This document shows, piece after piece, positions 44,496 through 52,676 of a stretch of DNA of 64,000 nt. The stretch lies in the NCBI RefSeq assembly GCF_000695625.1, contig NZ_JMQI01000047.1:248001-312000 (forward strand), in the 5' to 3' direction. Source of the stretch: Amycolatopsis rifamycinica (lineage in GTDB: Bacteria > Actinomycetota > Actinomycetes > Mycobacteriales > Pseudonocardiaceae). Position 1 is the first letter of the stretch. Every line of letters starts with the position of its first letter. The notes beneath the pieces are model-generated. The model made no database searches. It was given only the letters and a program-made list of their open reading frames with translations, and was not told where the DNA came from. The translations under genes were made by a program, and so were the position numbers.

Positions 44496-45697
44496 GTCGG
44501 ATTTCCTTCCGGAATGCGCCCGAGCACCGCCCGGGCCGCGATCGGGAGCAGCAGGAGGGTCAGCACGCCGGACAGCACGAGACCACCCGTGCTGCCGGCC
44601 AGTTCGATCAGCGGCCCGCCCAGGGCCAGGCCGAGCGGAGCGGCCACGGTGGCACCGGTCGTCCACAGCGTGACGACCTGCTGCTGCTCCCCGGGCGCGA
44701 GCCCGGACTGCAGGAAGCTGTACGCGACCGGCGTGAACGGCGCGTACACCAGGCCGCCGAGGCCGAAGACGAGCAGCGCCACGGTGAGGTCGCCGGTGAC
44801 GGCGAGCGCGATCGGGCACAGCGCCCACAGGCCGATGATCGCGACCAGCAGCGGCCGCTGCGGCAGGTTCCGCAGCCGGCTCACGAGCGCGGCACCGACG
44901 AACGCGCCGGCCCCCAGCGCGCCCCACAGCATCCCCAGACCGGACGCACCGGCGTGCAGCGACCCGCTCACGTACAGCGGGAGCGCCACTTCGACCGGCA
45001 TGTACAGGAAGTTGAAGAAGAACTCGACGACCAGCAGCCGCGCGGCGACCGGACGGCGCCGCAGGATCCGCCAGCCCGATTCGTGGGTTCCGCCGTCACG
45101 CAGCGCGTCCCGGCCCGCGGTTCCGCGGGGGACGCACGCGAGCGTGGCGGCCAGGAGGACCAGCGCTCCGCCGGCGTCGACGAAGAGCGCGAAGCCCGCG
45201 CCGGCGGTCGCCACGACCACCCCGCCCAGCACCGGACCGGCGATGTAGAGCGCGAACGTCGTGTTCAGCCCCAGCAGGCCGTTGACCGAGAACCGCCCGG
45301 CCTCGCCCGCGGCCGACGTCGCCAGCAGGCGGCGGCTGCTCGAGCCGGCCAGCCGGAACGTCGCGCCGCAGAGGAGACCGGCGATCAGCACCGGCAGCGT
45401 GAGCCGGCCGGTGACGGCCAGGACGCCGAGCACGGCGAAGGTCAGCGACCGCAGCAGGCAGTCGGCGACGAGCAGCGTGCACGGCGGCACCCGCACCCGG
45501 CCGAGGCCGATGGCCAGCGCCAGCACGGTGGACAGGACGAACGGCGCCGCCTCCACGAGCCCGATGGCGATCGCCTTCGGCACGTCGCCGTGGCGGGAGA
45601 GCGTCTGCACCGGCATGGCCACCAGCAGCATGCCGGTGCCGACGTTGGCGAGCAGGTCGCCCAGCAGGAGCCCGGCGATCCGCCGGTCGCGCAGCAC
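44480..45697 (-). CDS. MFS transporter
   Basis: This protein of about 405 residues has the hydrophobic pattern of twelve membrane helices, with short charged loops and a long central loop (PRGTAGRDALRDGGTHESGW). The first helix region is LLLGDLLANVGTGMLLVAMPVQ and the last is LVLSGVLTLLLLPIAARAVL. It resembles drug-efflux MFS proteins. The start is uncertain: no ATG is close, and GTG 45697 is the best in-frame candidate, 35 bp after the VOC stop. Operon position with the VOC, AraC and UvrA-like genes suggests efflux of a DNA-active compound. Confidence 0.82.
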   Translation of the reverse strand: MLRDRRIAGLLLGDLLANVGTGMLLVAMPVQTLSRHGDVPKAIAIGLVEAAPFVLSTVLALAIGLGRVRVPPCTLLVADCLLRSLTFAVLGVLAVTGRLTLPVLIAGLLCGATFRLAGSSSRRLLATSAAGEAGRFSVNGLLGLNTTFALYIAGPVLGGVVVATAGAGFALFVDAGGALVLLAATLACVPRGTAGRDALRDGGTHESGWRILRRRPVAARLLVVEFFFNFLYMPVEVALPLYVSGSLHAGASGLGMLWGALGAGAFVGAALVSRLRNLPQRPLLVAIIGLWALCPIALAVTGDLTVALLVFGLGGLVYAPFTPVAYSFLQSGLAPGEQQQVVTLWTTGATVAAPLGLALGGPLIELAGSTGGLVLSGVLTLLLLPIAARAVLGRIPEGNPTCVSA

Positions 45698-45732
45698 CTC
45701 GCGGTAGCCGAGCGCCGCGGCGGCGGTCGCGG

Positions 45733-46152
45733 TCAGCGCAGCTCCTGGATGCGCAGGAGGTTGCCGGCCGGGTCGCGGAACGAGCAGTCGCGGATGCCGT
45801 AGGGCTGGTCGACCGGTTCCTGGACGACTTCGGCGTTGCCCGCCTCGAGCTTGGCGAAGAGGGCGTCGAGGTCCTTGGTGGCGAGGTTGACCCCGGCGTA
45901 GGTGCCCTTGGCCATCATCTCGTTGACGGTGCGGCGCTCGTCGTCGGTCAGGCCGGGCATCGCGGCCACCGGCGTCAGCACGATGGCGGTGTCGGGCTGG
46001 TTCGGCGGGCCGATGGTGATCCACTGCATGTCGCCGTACTTGACGTTCTGGCGGACCTCGAAGCCCAGCAGGTCGCGGTAGAAGGCGAGGGAGGCTTCCG
46101 GGTCGGTGTGGGGGAGGAAGCTCGAGTGAATGGTGACGTCCATGGCGGTCAC
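45733..46152 (-). CDS. VOC-family (glyoxalase/bleomycin-resistance-like) protein
   Basis: The 139-residue protein has the paired beta-alpha-beta-beta-beta fold: DPEASLAFYRDLLGFEVRQNVKYGDMQWITIG and VNLATKDLDALFAKLEAGNAEVVQEP, ending DCSFRDPAGNLLRIQEL. Such proteins bind drugs or act as metal-dependent dioxygenases or isomerases. It starts 1 bp after the AraC stop, so the two are almost certainly co-translated. An AraC regulator directly beside a VOC gene is a common pair in actinomycetes. Confidence 0.9.
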   Translation of the reverse strand: MTAMDVTIHSSFLPHTDPEASLAFYRDLLGFEVRQNVKYGDMQWITIGPPNQPDTAIVLTPVAAMPGLTDDERRTVNEMMAKGTYAGVNLATKDLDALFAKLEAGNAEVVQEPVDQPYGIRDCSFRDPAGNLLRIQELR

Positions 46153-46153
46153 C

Positions 46154-46615
46154 CTAGGTGGCCGCCGACGGCCGCGCTTCTCGATTCCTGATCGGCCTGG
46201 TGACCTGTTTGGCGACGCACGGCGGCATCCCGGCGGTGGCCTCGGCCTGCTGCTCGCGGTAGACGCTCGGGGGCATCCCGACCAGCTCGGCGAACCGGGT
46301 GCTGAAGGTGCCCAGCGACGAGAAGCCGACGGTGAAGCACACCTCCGTGACGCTCAGTTCGCCCTTGCGCAGCAGGGCCATGGCCCGTTCGATCCGCCGC
46401 GTCATGAGGTACGAATACGGTGACTCTCCGTACGCCCGCCGGAACTGCCGGCTGAGGTGCCCGGCGGACATGTTCACGCCACGGGCCAGCGCCTCGACGT
46501 CGAGGGGCTGGGCGTACTCCCGGTCGATCCGGTCCCGGACCTTGCGCAGCAGCGCGAGGTCGCGCAAATACTGGGCCGCGGCGGCTGGGCTGGTCACGCA
46601 CGAATCGTCCCACAT
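46154..46615 (-). CDS. AraC-family transcriptional regulator
   Basis: This 153-residue regulator consists mainly of the AraC DNA-binding domain: first HTH VEALARGVNMSAGHLSRQFRRAYGESPYSYL, second HTH SVTEVCFTVGFSSLGTFSTRFAELVGMPPSVYR. It lacks a separate ligand-binding domain, only a short N-terminus. It heads the minus-strand operon VOC-MFS-small AraC-UvrA-like and is the likely activator. A GTG six codons downstream (46597) is an alternative start. Confidence 0.9.
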   Translation of the reverse strand: MWDDSCVTSPAAAAQYLRDLALLRKVRDRIDREYAQPLDVEALARGVNMSAGHLSRQFRRAYGESPYSYLMTRRIERAMALLRKGELSVTEVCFTVGFSSLGTFSTRFAELVGMPPSVYREQQAEATAGMPPCVAKQVTRPIRNREARPSAAT

Positions 46616-46639
46616 CGGACCGATCCCGCGGAGGGAATC

Positions 46640-46787
46640 GTGTCGACCCCCGAATCACGCGTGTCGACCCTCCGATCACGCGTGTCGACCGTTCCCGCAC
46701 GGCGTCCGCGGTGACCCAAGAGGCATCTCGCGTGATCGGAGCGGCATCTCGCGTGATTGGAGGGGCATCACGCGTGATGGGAGGGTC
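46640..46787. repeat. 21-bp repeat family in two opposed arms (locus B)
   Basis: Three direct 21-bp units beginning GTGTCGACC start at 46640, 46661 and 46682. After 22 bp, three units in the opposite orientation start at 46725, 46746 and 46767 (AT(C)(A/T)CGCGTGAT...). The arms are inverted copies of each other and share the palindrome TCACGCGTGA. The array fills most of the 179-bp gap between the LysR end and AraC start. Confidence 0.87.
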
Positions 46788-46794
46788 GACACGG

Positions 46795-47685
46795 TCAGCG
46801 GAGGGCGTCGCGGAGGGTTTCGCGCAGCCAGCGCTGGGCGGGGTCGGCGTCCAGGCGGGCGTGCCAGGACAGGCGCACCTCGAGTCCGGGCAGGTCCGCC
46901 GGGACCGGGAACCAGCGGAGGCCGAGGGTGGGGCCGTACTGCTCGGCGAGGCGCTGGGGCAGGAGCCCGGCGTACTCGCTGGAGGCGATCACGAGCGCGG
47001 CGACGGCGGAGGTGGGCACCACGGCCACGACGTGGCGGCGCAGGCCCGCCGCGTCGAGCACGTCGTCCAGCGGCCCGCGGGCGAGGCCGCGGCGGGACGC
47101 CGACACGTGCGGGTGGCGGCACAGCTGCGCGAGCGTCGGGCGGCGGTGCCGGCCCAGCGGACTGTCCGCGCGCACCGCGGCCACCAGCCGGTCGCGGTAC
47201 AGCACGGCGGTCCGGATGTCCGGGGCCGGGTGCTCGCCGACGCCGATGTCCAGGTCGATCGAGCCGTCCCGGAGGGCCTCGGCGCTCTCGGCGCCCTCGG
47301 CCACGAACCGCAACGTCACGCCCGGAGCCGCGGACGAAGTGGCTTCGGCCGCCGCTGACGCCAGCGTCGCGGCCACGCCGTCGTTGATGCGGATCGTGAA
47401 GGTGCGCTCGAGGTCCGCGGGCGACAGGTCGGTGTTGACCAGGGACGCCGCCTCCTCCAGCAGCGACCGCACCCGCGGTGCCGTGCGCAGCGCGAACGGC
47501 GTCGGGGCCAGCCCGCGGCCGGCGCGCACCAGGATCGGGTCGCCCATCGCCCGCCGCAGCCGGCCCAGCGCCCGGCTGGTCGCCGGGATGGACAGGTGGA
47601 GGCGCTCGGCCGCGGCCGTCACGCTCCCCTCCCGCAGGAGCGCGTCGAACACGCGCAGGAGGTTCAGGTCGAGCTGCTCGGGCAT
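46795..47685 (-). CDS. LysR-family transcriptional regulator
   Basis: The 296-residue protein has the N-terminal HTH LDLNLLRVFDALLREGSVTAAAERLHLSIPATSRALGRLRRAMGDPILVR and a periplasmic-binding-like effector domain (TFTIRINDGVAATL, SIDLDIGVGEHPAPDIRTAVLY, ASEYAGLLPQRLAE in pattern). It is divergent from the MFS pump at 47761 with a 75-bp gap containing a T-N11-A palindrome, so it probably controls that pump and itself. Inducer unknown. Confidence 0.92.
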   Translation of the reverse strand: MPEQLDLNLLRVFDALLREGSVTAAAERLHLSIPATSRALGRLRRAMGDPILVRAGRGLAPTPFALRTAPRVRSLLEEAASLVNTDLSPADLERTFTIRINDGVAATLASAAAEATSSAAPGVTLRFVAEGAESAEALRDGSIDLDIGVGEHPAPDIRTAVLYRDRLVAAVRADSPLGRHRRPTLAQLCRHPHVSASRRGLARGPLDDVLDAAGLRRHVVAVVPTSAVAALVIASSEYAGLLPQRLAEQYGPTLGLRWFPVPADLPGLEVRLSWHARLDADPAQRWLRETLRDALR

Positions 47686-47687
47686 AG

Positions 47688-47726
47688 TTGCAGCCTACGC
47701 AAAAGAGCCTTGCCAAAGTTGCGTCG
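47688..47726. promoter_or_regulatory. LysR-type operator between the LysR and MFS genes
   Basis: TTGCAGCCTACGCAA at 47688-47702 is an inverted repeat TTGC-N7-GCAA that includes the T-N11-A core of LysR sites. A second partly overlapping inverted repeat (GCAA-N7-TTGC) follows, next to another TTGCG. The position, just upstream of the LysR start and in front of the divergent pump, fits autoregulation plus activation. Confidence 0.55.
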
Positions 47727-47760
47727 CGCGCAGTACTCCGCCGTTCCTACCGTCGGGCTC

Positions 47761-49203
47761 ATGGATGTCAAAGAACGCACGGGCCTGCTCCCGCTCATGT
47801 GCGCCTGCGTCGTGCTGGTCGTCGGCATGGTCGCGGCGGTCAACCTCGCCGTCCCGCTGCTCGCCGCGAGCTCGCTGCACCCGTCCGCGTCCACGCTGGT
47901 CTGGATCGTCGACACCTACGTCATCGTGTTCGCCTGCCTGGTGATCCCCGGCGGGGCCGCGGGCGACCGGTTCGGCCGCAAGGGGATCCTGCTGGCCGGG
48001 CTGGTGCTGTTCGCGGCGGGCGCGCTGCTGTCGGCGGTGGCGCCCGGTGTCGCCGTCCTGCTCGCCGGCCGGGCGCTCACCGGGATCGGCGCGGCCGCCG
48101 TGCTGCCCAACTCGCTCGCCGTGCTGCTGCACGCCGTGCCCGCCGGCCGCCGGACGGCGACCGTCGCGACCTGGGCGTCGATGACCGGCATCGGCGGGGT
48201 CGCGGGCAACGCCGGCGGCGGGCTGCTGCTGGCCGGCGGGTCCTGGCGCTGGCTGTTCGCCGCCGCCGTGCCGGTCGCGCTCGCGGCCGCCGCCCTGGTC
48301 GCGCGCACCGCGCCGGTTTCGGCGCGCCACGACCGGCCGCTCGATCCCGTGGCCGCGCTCCTGCTGGTCGGCGCGTCGGTCGCGCTGCTGCTCGGGATCG
48401 TCCAGGGCCCGGAAGCGGGCTGGGGCAGCACGCTCGTCCTGACCGGGTTCACCTGCGCGGCCGTGCTGTTCGCGGCGTGGGCGTGCACCGAACTGAGGTC
48501 GGCGCACCCGCTGCTGGACCCGCGGCTGTTCCGGATCGCCGGCCTGCGCAGCGCCTGCCTGGGGATGACCACGATCTTCTTCGGCATGTTCGCGCTGTTC
48601 TACGTCAACGCGTCGTTCCTGCAGTACGCGAAGGGGTACGGCGTGGTGGCGACCGGCCTCGGCATCGTCCCGCTGACCGTGCCGATCGTCCTCGGCGGAC
48701 GGCACACCGGGCGCCTGGTCCGGCGGATCGGCCTCGACGCGACCGTCGCGCTCGCCTTCGCGTGCGTCGGAGCCGGCTTGCTGGGACTGTCCACGAGCGA
48801 CACGCGGACGCCCTACCTCGCCTATGCGGCTTGGCTCGTCGTGACCGGGACCGGGGTCGCGCTGGCGCTGCCGGCGCTTTCGGGGGTCATCGCGGGCTCG
48901 CTGCCGCCGTCGCAGGCCGGGGCCGGCACCGGGTTGCAGGCCACGACCCGCGAGTTCGGCAGCGCGCTCGGCGTCGCCGTCATCGGCACGGTGTCCACGG
49001 CGGGGTTCACCGCCGCGCTGCCGCCGGACGCCCGCGGGGCGCACACCGTGGCCGAGGCGCTCGCGCGGACCCCTCGCGCGGCCGACGTCGTCACGGCGTT
49101 CGTGGCGGGCACGGACGCCGGACTGCGCGCCGCCGGGGTCGCGGTGCTGGTCCTCGGCGGGCTCGTCGTGGGGGAGTCGTGGTGGGCACGGCGGACGCGG
49201 TAG
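47761..49203 (+). CDS. MFS drug-efflux transporter (14-helix EmrB/QacA type)
   Basis: The 480-residue protein has the QacA-like pattern: LVWIVDTYVIVFACLVIPGGAAGDRFGRKGILLAGLVLFAAGALLSA with the MFS motif A (GDRFGRKG), ALTGIGAAAVLPNSLAVLLHAVP with motif C-like SWRWLFAAAVPV, and about 13-14 hydrophobic segments. It probably exports hydrophobic cations or antibiotics by proton antiport. ATG 47761 was chosen because the first helix follows directly. It is divergently paired with the LysR regulator. Confidence 0.92.
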   Translation: MDVKERTGLLPLMCACVVLVVGMVAAVNLAVPLLAASSLHPSASTLVWIVDTYVIVFACLVIPGGAAGDRFGRKGILLAGLVLFAAGALLSAVAPGVAVLLAGRALTGIGAAAVLPNSLAVLLHAVPAGRRTATVATWASMTGIGGVAGNAGGGLLLAGGSWRWLFAAAVPVALAAAALVARTAPVSARHDRPLDPVAALLLVGASVALLLGIVQGPEAGWGSTLVLTGFTCAAVLFAAWACTELRSAHPLLDPRLFRIAGLRSACLGMTTIFFGMFALFYVNASFLQYAKGYGVVATGLGIVPLTVPIVLGGRHTGRLVRRIGLDATVALAFACVGAGLLGLSTSDTRTPYLAYAAWLVVTGTGVALALPALSGVIAGSLPPSQAGAGTGLQATTREFGSALGVAVIGTVSTAGFTAALPPDARGAHTVAEALARTPRAADVVTAFVAGTDAGLRAAGVAVLVLGGLVVGESWWARRTR

Positions 49204-49241
49204 AAGCCGCCCCGGGGGTTCCCGTGCCCCCGGGACGGCTT
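49204..49241. terminator. Strong hairpin between convergent genes (1)
   Basis: AAGCCGCCCCGGGGG (49204-49218) pairs with CCCCCGGGACGGCTT (49227-49241), 14 of 15 bp, around an eight-base loop, immediately after the MFS stop. It is a likely terminator for the plus strand. No U-tract is present. Confidence 0.75.
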
Positions 49242-49259
49242 CGCACCGGTGCTTCAAGA

Positions 49260-49310
49260 CCGTGGAGCCCCTTCCGGCGGCATACCCTTCCGCCGGAACG
49301 ACCTCCACGG
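49260..49310. terminator. Nested hairpin between convergent genes (2)
   Basis: CCGTGGAG pairs with CTCCACGG (8 bp) and encloses a second stem, TTCCGGCGG with CCGCCGGAA (9 bp, loop CATACCCTT). The structure is palindromic and could act in either direction. Confidence 0.65.
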
Positions 49311-49520
49311 CCCGTGTGCCCCGGCGGAGTGACCCGCCGCGGCACCCGGCCCCGGGCCCCCGCCCGGTGCGCCGGAAGAGGGCCACCCCGGGGGCGTCGG
49401 GTTCCCTCGGGATGACCTTCTCCCGGCCCGCCGGGCGCTCGCTCGACCCACCCTCTTCCGAGGGGCCGGGGGCGAAGCCCCGATGGAGACGGACGCGAGG
49501 CGGGCTGGGGGACGCTGGGG

Positions 49521-49566
49521 GCCGGCCACCACACCACCCAGCCGCGGAGGGGGTGTGGTGGCCGGC
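49521..49566. terminator. Strong hairpin between convergent genes (3)
   Basis: GCCGGCCACCACACC (49521-49535) and GGTGTGGTGGCCGGC (49552-49566) form a perfect 15-bp stem with a 16-base loop. It is 41 bp beyond the stop of the minus-strand oxidoreductase and a likely terminator for it. The rest of the 404-bp gap (49311-49520) is GC-rich with no supported gene. Confidence 0.75.
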
Positions 49567-49607
49567 ATGGGACGGAGACCGCCGCGCGCAGTCCCGTCCC
49601 GGCTTCT

Positions 49608-51050
49608 CTACCTCCCCATCGGGATGGCCATGGTCGGCAGCGCCGCCCCGGGCTGGGCGGCGAACGCCGTGGTCGGCGGGGCCGGCAGCGACTGCGCGGG
49701 GAACGCCGTCGTGGGGATGTCGTTGGCGAACTCGCTTTCGAACTCGCGCTCGAAGGCCTGGTGGTCGAAGCCGCTGTCGAACTCCGGCGGCACGTCGGCC
49801 GCCAGTGCGGCGAGTGACGGCTCGATCGTGGGCACCTCGGGGACCTCCGCGACGGGCGCGGGCTCCGGCTCCGGCACGTAGTCGGGCGCGGGCAGCCGCC
49901 GGTCGAGCTCGGCCATCCAGTCCAGCATCGCCCTCGGCTTGTCCCACGCGGAGATGCCGACGAGCCGTCCGTCGCGGATGAAGCCGGTGATGCCGTCGGC
50001 CAGTGACACGGTGTCCTCGGCCAGCGACGGCATCCCGCACATCTGCAGCCGGGTGTCGTACAGCGTCGACCAGGCGCGGGGGAGCGGGGTGAACGGGATG
50101 GCGCTGGAGTGGCCCATCAGCAGGTTGTCCGCCGCGTGCCGGGCCGACTCGACCGCGTTGATCCAGTGCTCGACCCGCCGCGGGGTCTCGTCGAAGCGCA
50201 GGTTCGGCCAGCGCGCGATGTCACCGGCGATGACGACGTCGGAAGCGCCTTCGGCGAACAGCTTGGAGTCGCAGAGGACGCCGTCGCTGATGTCGAGGCC
50301 GGAGCCGCGCATCCAGTCGACCGACGGGACGCTGCCGATGGCGAGCACGACGACGCTGGCGACCAGCAGCTGGTTGTTCGTCAGGTGCAGCCCGACGGTG
50401 TCCTTCGTGCTGATCCAGTGCCGGACTTCGCTGCGCATCGCCAGGTTCGCGCGGTGCTCGTGGTGCGCCTCGACGATCCCGCTCGAGACGCGGTCGCCGA
50501 AGCGGTGCAGCGGCGCCTTCGCGTGCCCGATCAGGGTGACGTCCCGGCCGATGTGCCGCATGCTCGCGGCGAACTCGTTGCCGATCAGGCCGGCCCCGAT
50601 GACGACGGCCGGCTTCTTGCTGGCGTTGAGGCAGCGCCGCACCGCCATCGAGTCCTCGACCGTGCGCAGGATCCGCACCCGCGGGTCGTGCCGCGGTGCC
50701 CCGGGCAGGTGCCGCGGGTAGACGCCGGTCGCGGCGATCAGGCCGTCGTACCAGAGGGACTCGCCGCCGGGCAGGTGCACGACCCGCTCGGTGGTGTCGA
50801 GGTGCGTGACCCGCGCCCCGAGCCGCCAGTGGACGTCGAGGTCGGGCAGGTAGTGCGAAAGGCCCACGTCGCTGGGCCGTTCGGTCCCCATCACCAGCGC
50901 CTTGGAGACCATCGGCCGGTGGTAGGGCCGCCGGGCCTCGTCGCCGATCAGGACGATCTCCCCGTCGAACTTCTGTTCCCGCAAGCGTTCCGCGGCGCGC
51001 AGCCCGGCGACGCCCGCACCGACGATGACGATCCGGTCGCCGTCAGCCAT
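49608..51050 (-). CDS. FAD-dependent NAD(P)H oxidoreductase, ferredoxin-reductase type, with disordered tail
   Basis: The 480-residue protein has a pyridine-nucleotide-disulfide-type core of about 390 residues: FAD site IVIVGAGVAGLRAAERLRE, FDGEIVLIGDEARRPYHRP, NAD site AVVIGAGLIGNEFAASMR, and VIAGDIARWPN. Such enzymes reduce small ferredoxins. A tail of about 90 residues follows, acidic and Phe-rich (FDSGFDHQAFEREFESEF), then Pro/Ala-rich with TTAF repeats; this tail is not usual for the family. It overlaps the [3Fe-4S] ferredoxin gene by 8 bp and is last in the sigma-controlled minus-strand operon. Confidence 0.9.
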   Translation of the reverse strand: MADGDRIVIVGAGVAGLRAAERLREQKFDGEIVLIGDEARRPYHRPMVSKALVMGTERPSDVGLSHYLPDLDVHWRLGARVTHLDTTERVVHLPGGESLWYDGLIAATGVYPRHLPGAPRHDPRVRILRTVEDSMAVRRCLNASKKPAVVIGAGLIGNEFAASMRHIGRDVTLIGHAKAPLHRFGDRVSSGIVEAHHEHRANLAMRSEVRHWISTKDTVGLHLTNNQLLVASVVVLAIGSVPSVDWMRGSGLDISDGVLCDSKLFAEGASDVVIAGDIARWPNLRFDETPRRVEHWINAVESARHAADNLLMGHSSAIPFTPLPRAWSTLYDTRLQMCGMPSLAEDTVSLADGITGFIRDGRLVGISAWDKPRAMLDWMAELDRRLPAPDYVPEPEPAPVAEVPEVPTIEPSLAALAADVPPEFDSGFDHQAFEREFESEFANDIPTTAFPAQSLPAPPTTAFAAQPGAALPTMAIPMGR

Positions 51051-51273
51051 CGAGGTCCCCTCTCATCACGACCGCCTGCATCGGGCAGCAGCGGGCGGCC
51101 ATCTTCGCCTGTTCAATGGTGGTTTCGTCCAGCAGCCGCGTGTGGAAGCGCAGGCGGCCGTCCTGACCGAGGTCGAACACGTCGGGCGCCTCCATGGCGC
51201 AGATGCCGTAGAGCTCGCACCGGTCGTTGTCGACACTGATCCGGGGCCCGCTACCGGGCAGACGGAAGGGCAT
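51043..51273 (-). CDS. [3Fe-4S] ferredoxin
   Basis: The 76-residue protein has RCELYGICAMEAPDVFDLGQDGRL with C19 and C25 (C-x5-C) and RCCPMQAVV with C62-C63-P, the pattern of actinobacterial P450-type [3Fe-4S] ferredoxins. No P450 gene is present nearby. The FAD reductase downstream overlaps it and the membrane cytochrome lies 1 bp upstream, so it probably carries electrons between them. Confidence 0.92.
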   Translation of the reverse strand: MPFRLPGSGPRISVDNDRCELYGICAMEAPDVFDLGQDGRLRFHTRLLDETTIEQAKMAARCCPMQAVVMRGDLDG

Positions 51274-51274
51274 G

Positions 51275-51892
51275 TCAGGCCACCTGCTCTTCCACGAGGC
51301 CGATGCGCTCGAGCGTGCGGGCCGGCATGAACCGCAGCATGGACACCGTCACGGCCGGGACGAGCAGCGTGATGCCGCCCAGCCAGGTGACCGAGAGGTG
51401 GCCGTTCGCGATGGCGCCGAACCAGGAGTGGATCGCGATCAGCCCGACGGCCGGGTACGCGCAGCGGTGCAGCCACAGCCACCGCCGGTAGGACGTGAAG
51501 CGCTGCAGGCCGGCGGTGAGGAAGATGGCGAACATGACCTCGAAGCCGACCATGCCCGCGATGTGGCGCGTTTCCTGGCCGGAGCCGAACGGGATGAACA
51601 TGTAGGCGAAGCTGTACGGCTGGACCGTCAGGTAGGTGAAGCCCAGCGCGTGGACCAGGCCGAAGATGATCGTCGCGGTGGCCAGCACCATGTGGGTGCT
51701 GCGCAGGGCCTTCCGGCCGGTGACCGAGCGGATCCAGCCGGTCGCGGTGAGCACGCCCCAGGTGAGCGTCAGCATCGCCGCCCCGTACGACGTCCGGGCG
51801 GCGAAGGCGGCGAGGCCGCGGGCGGCCGGGTCGGTCTTCGGCTGGAACTGCTGGGTGAGGAAGATCGTCGCTTCGTGCCATGTCTCAACCAT
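51275..51892 (-). CDS. Membrane b-type cytochrome of the ferric-reductase-like type
   Basis: This 205-residue protein has five or six membrane helices and two histidine pairs spaced for two hemes: H67 and H81 (STHMVLATATIIFGLVHALG) and H142 and H155 (LHRCAYPAVGLIAIHSW). That is the core of ferric-reductase-like/NOX-type transmembrane domains, without the usual cytosolic FAD/NAD domain; the soluble ferredoxin and FAD reductase encoded next may replace it. The start at 51892 overlaps the DUF4142 gene by 8 bp; a start at 51943 is possible but lies in a non-conserved region. Confidence 0.82.
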   Translation of the reverse strand: MVETWHEATIFLTQQFQPKTDPAARGLAAFAARTSYGAAMLTLTWGVLTATGWIRSVTGRKALRSTHMVLATATIIFGLVHALGFTYLTVQPYSFAYMFIPFGSGQETRHIAGMVGFEVMFAIFLTAGLQRFTSYRRWLWLHRCAYPAVGLIAIHSWFGAIANGHLSVTWLGGITLLVPAVTVSMLRFMPARTLERIGLVEEQVA

Positions 51893-52676
51893 GGCTACCC
51901 CCGGTTCTCGCGGTGGCCGGCCGGGCTGCCCTGGCGCGGCCACGGTTGCTCTTGATCTGGCGCAGCACGTAGAACAGGCCGCCGCCGACCAGCAGGAACA
52001 GCGCCGCCACCACGGCGAGCTGGGACGTGTCGAGGCCGAGCTGGATCCCGGTGGGCGCCGCGGTCGTGGAGACGACCGGCGCGGGCAGCGCGGTGTAGTC
52101 GACCATCCCGGTGCTCTCGAGCATCGTCATGTGCCGCATCACGGCCTGGTTGCCGACGGTCGCGAAGGCCCGCACGTCGTCGTTGCGGGTACCGGCGCGC
52201 AGCTGCGCGAGGACGGCGAACACCTGGCCGTGCGCCGCGCGCAGCCGGTTGGCGAAGACGCGGTCGAACTCCGGGCCGGGGGAGGCGGCCATCTGCTCGG
52301 CGAGCCAGCCGCGCTGTTCCTCCGACGGCTGGTCGGGGACCGGCGAGTTCAGCTTCTGCGAGAGGGCACGGGTCGCCACGTCGAGGCGGCCGTGGTCCAT
52401 CATGATCGCGAAGCCGACCTTCTGGACGAGGGGGCTGCCCTTCTCCATCGCCATCATGCCCGAGGGCATCTCCCACAGACCGGCCTGGCGGACCTTGGTG
52501 AGCAGCACCGCGTCGGTGTCGGAGACGGCGGTCGTCTGGGCGAGCGAGGTCGAACCCGGTGCGAGCAGCGACAGGACCAGGGCCAGCACGAACAGGATCC
52601 GGACGAGCGGCCGGGAGCGCTCGAAGACCGACGGCGACCCGGTCTCCAGCCAGGCGAGCTCAGACGCCGAACGCAT
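51885..52676 (-). CDS. Exported DUF4142 protein with C-terminal membrane anchor
   Basis: The 263-residue protein has an N-terminal hydrophobic segment (ILFVLALVLSLLAPGSTSLAQ) consistent with a signal or anchor, a four-helix DUF4142 domain (LLTKVRQAGLWEMPSGMMAMEKG, VGFAIMMDHGRLDVATRALSQKLN, QMAASPGPEFDRVFANRLRAAHGQVFAVLAQLRAG) and a C-terminal helix (LAVVAALFLLVGGGLFYVL). DUF4142 is ferritin-like in fold and of unknown function; Met and His residues could bind metal. It overlaps both neighbours in the operon. Confidence 0.85.
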   Translation of the reverse strand: MRSASELAWLETGSPSVFERSRPLVRILFVLALVLSLLAPGSTSLAQTTAVSDTDAVLLTKVRQAGLWEMPSGMMAMEKGSPLVQKVGFAIMMDHGRLDVATRALSQKLNSPVPDQPSEEQRGWLAEQMAASPGPEFDRVFANRLRAAHGQVFAVLAQLRAGTRNDDVRAFATVGNQAVMRHMTMLESTGMVDYTALPAPVVSTTAAPTGIQLGLDTSQLAVVAALFLLVGGGLFYVLRQIKSNRGRARAARPATARTGGSHG

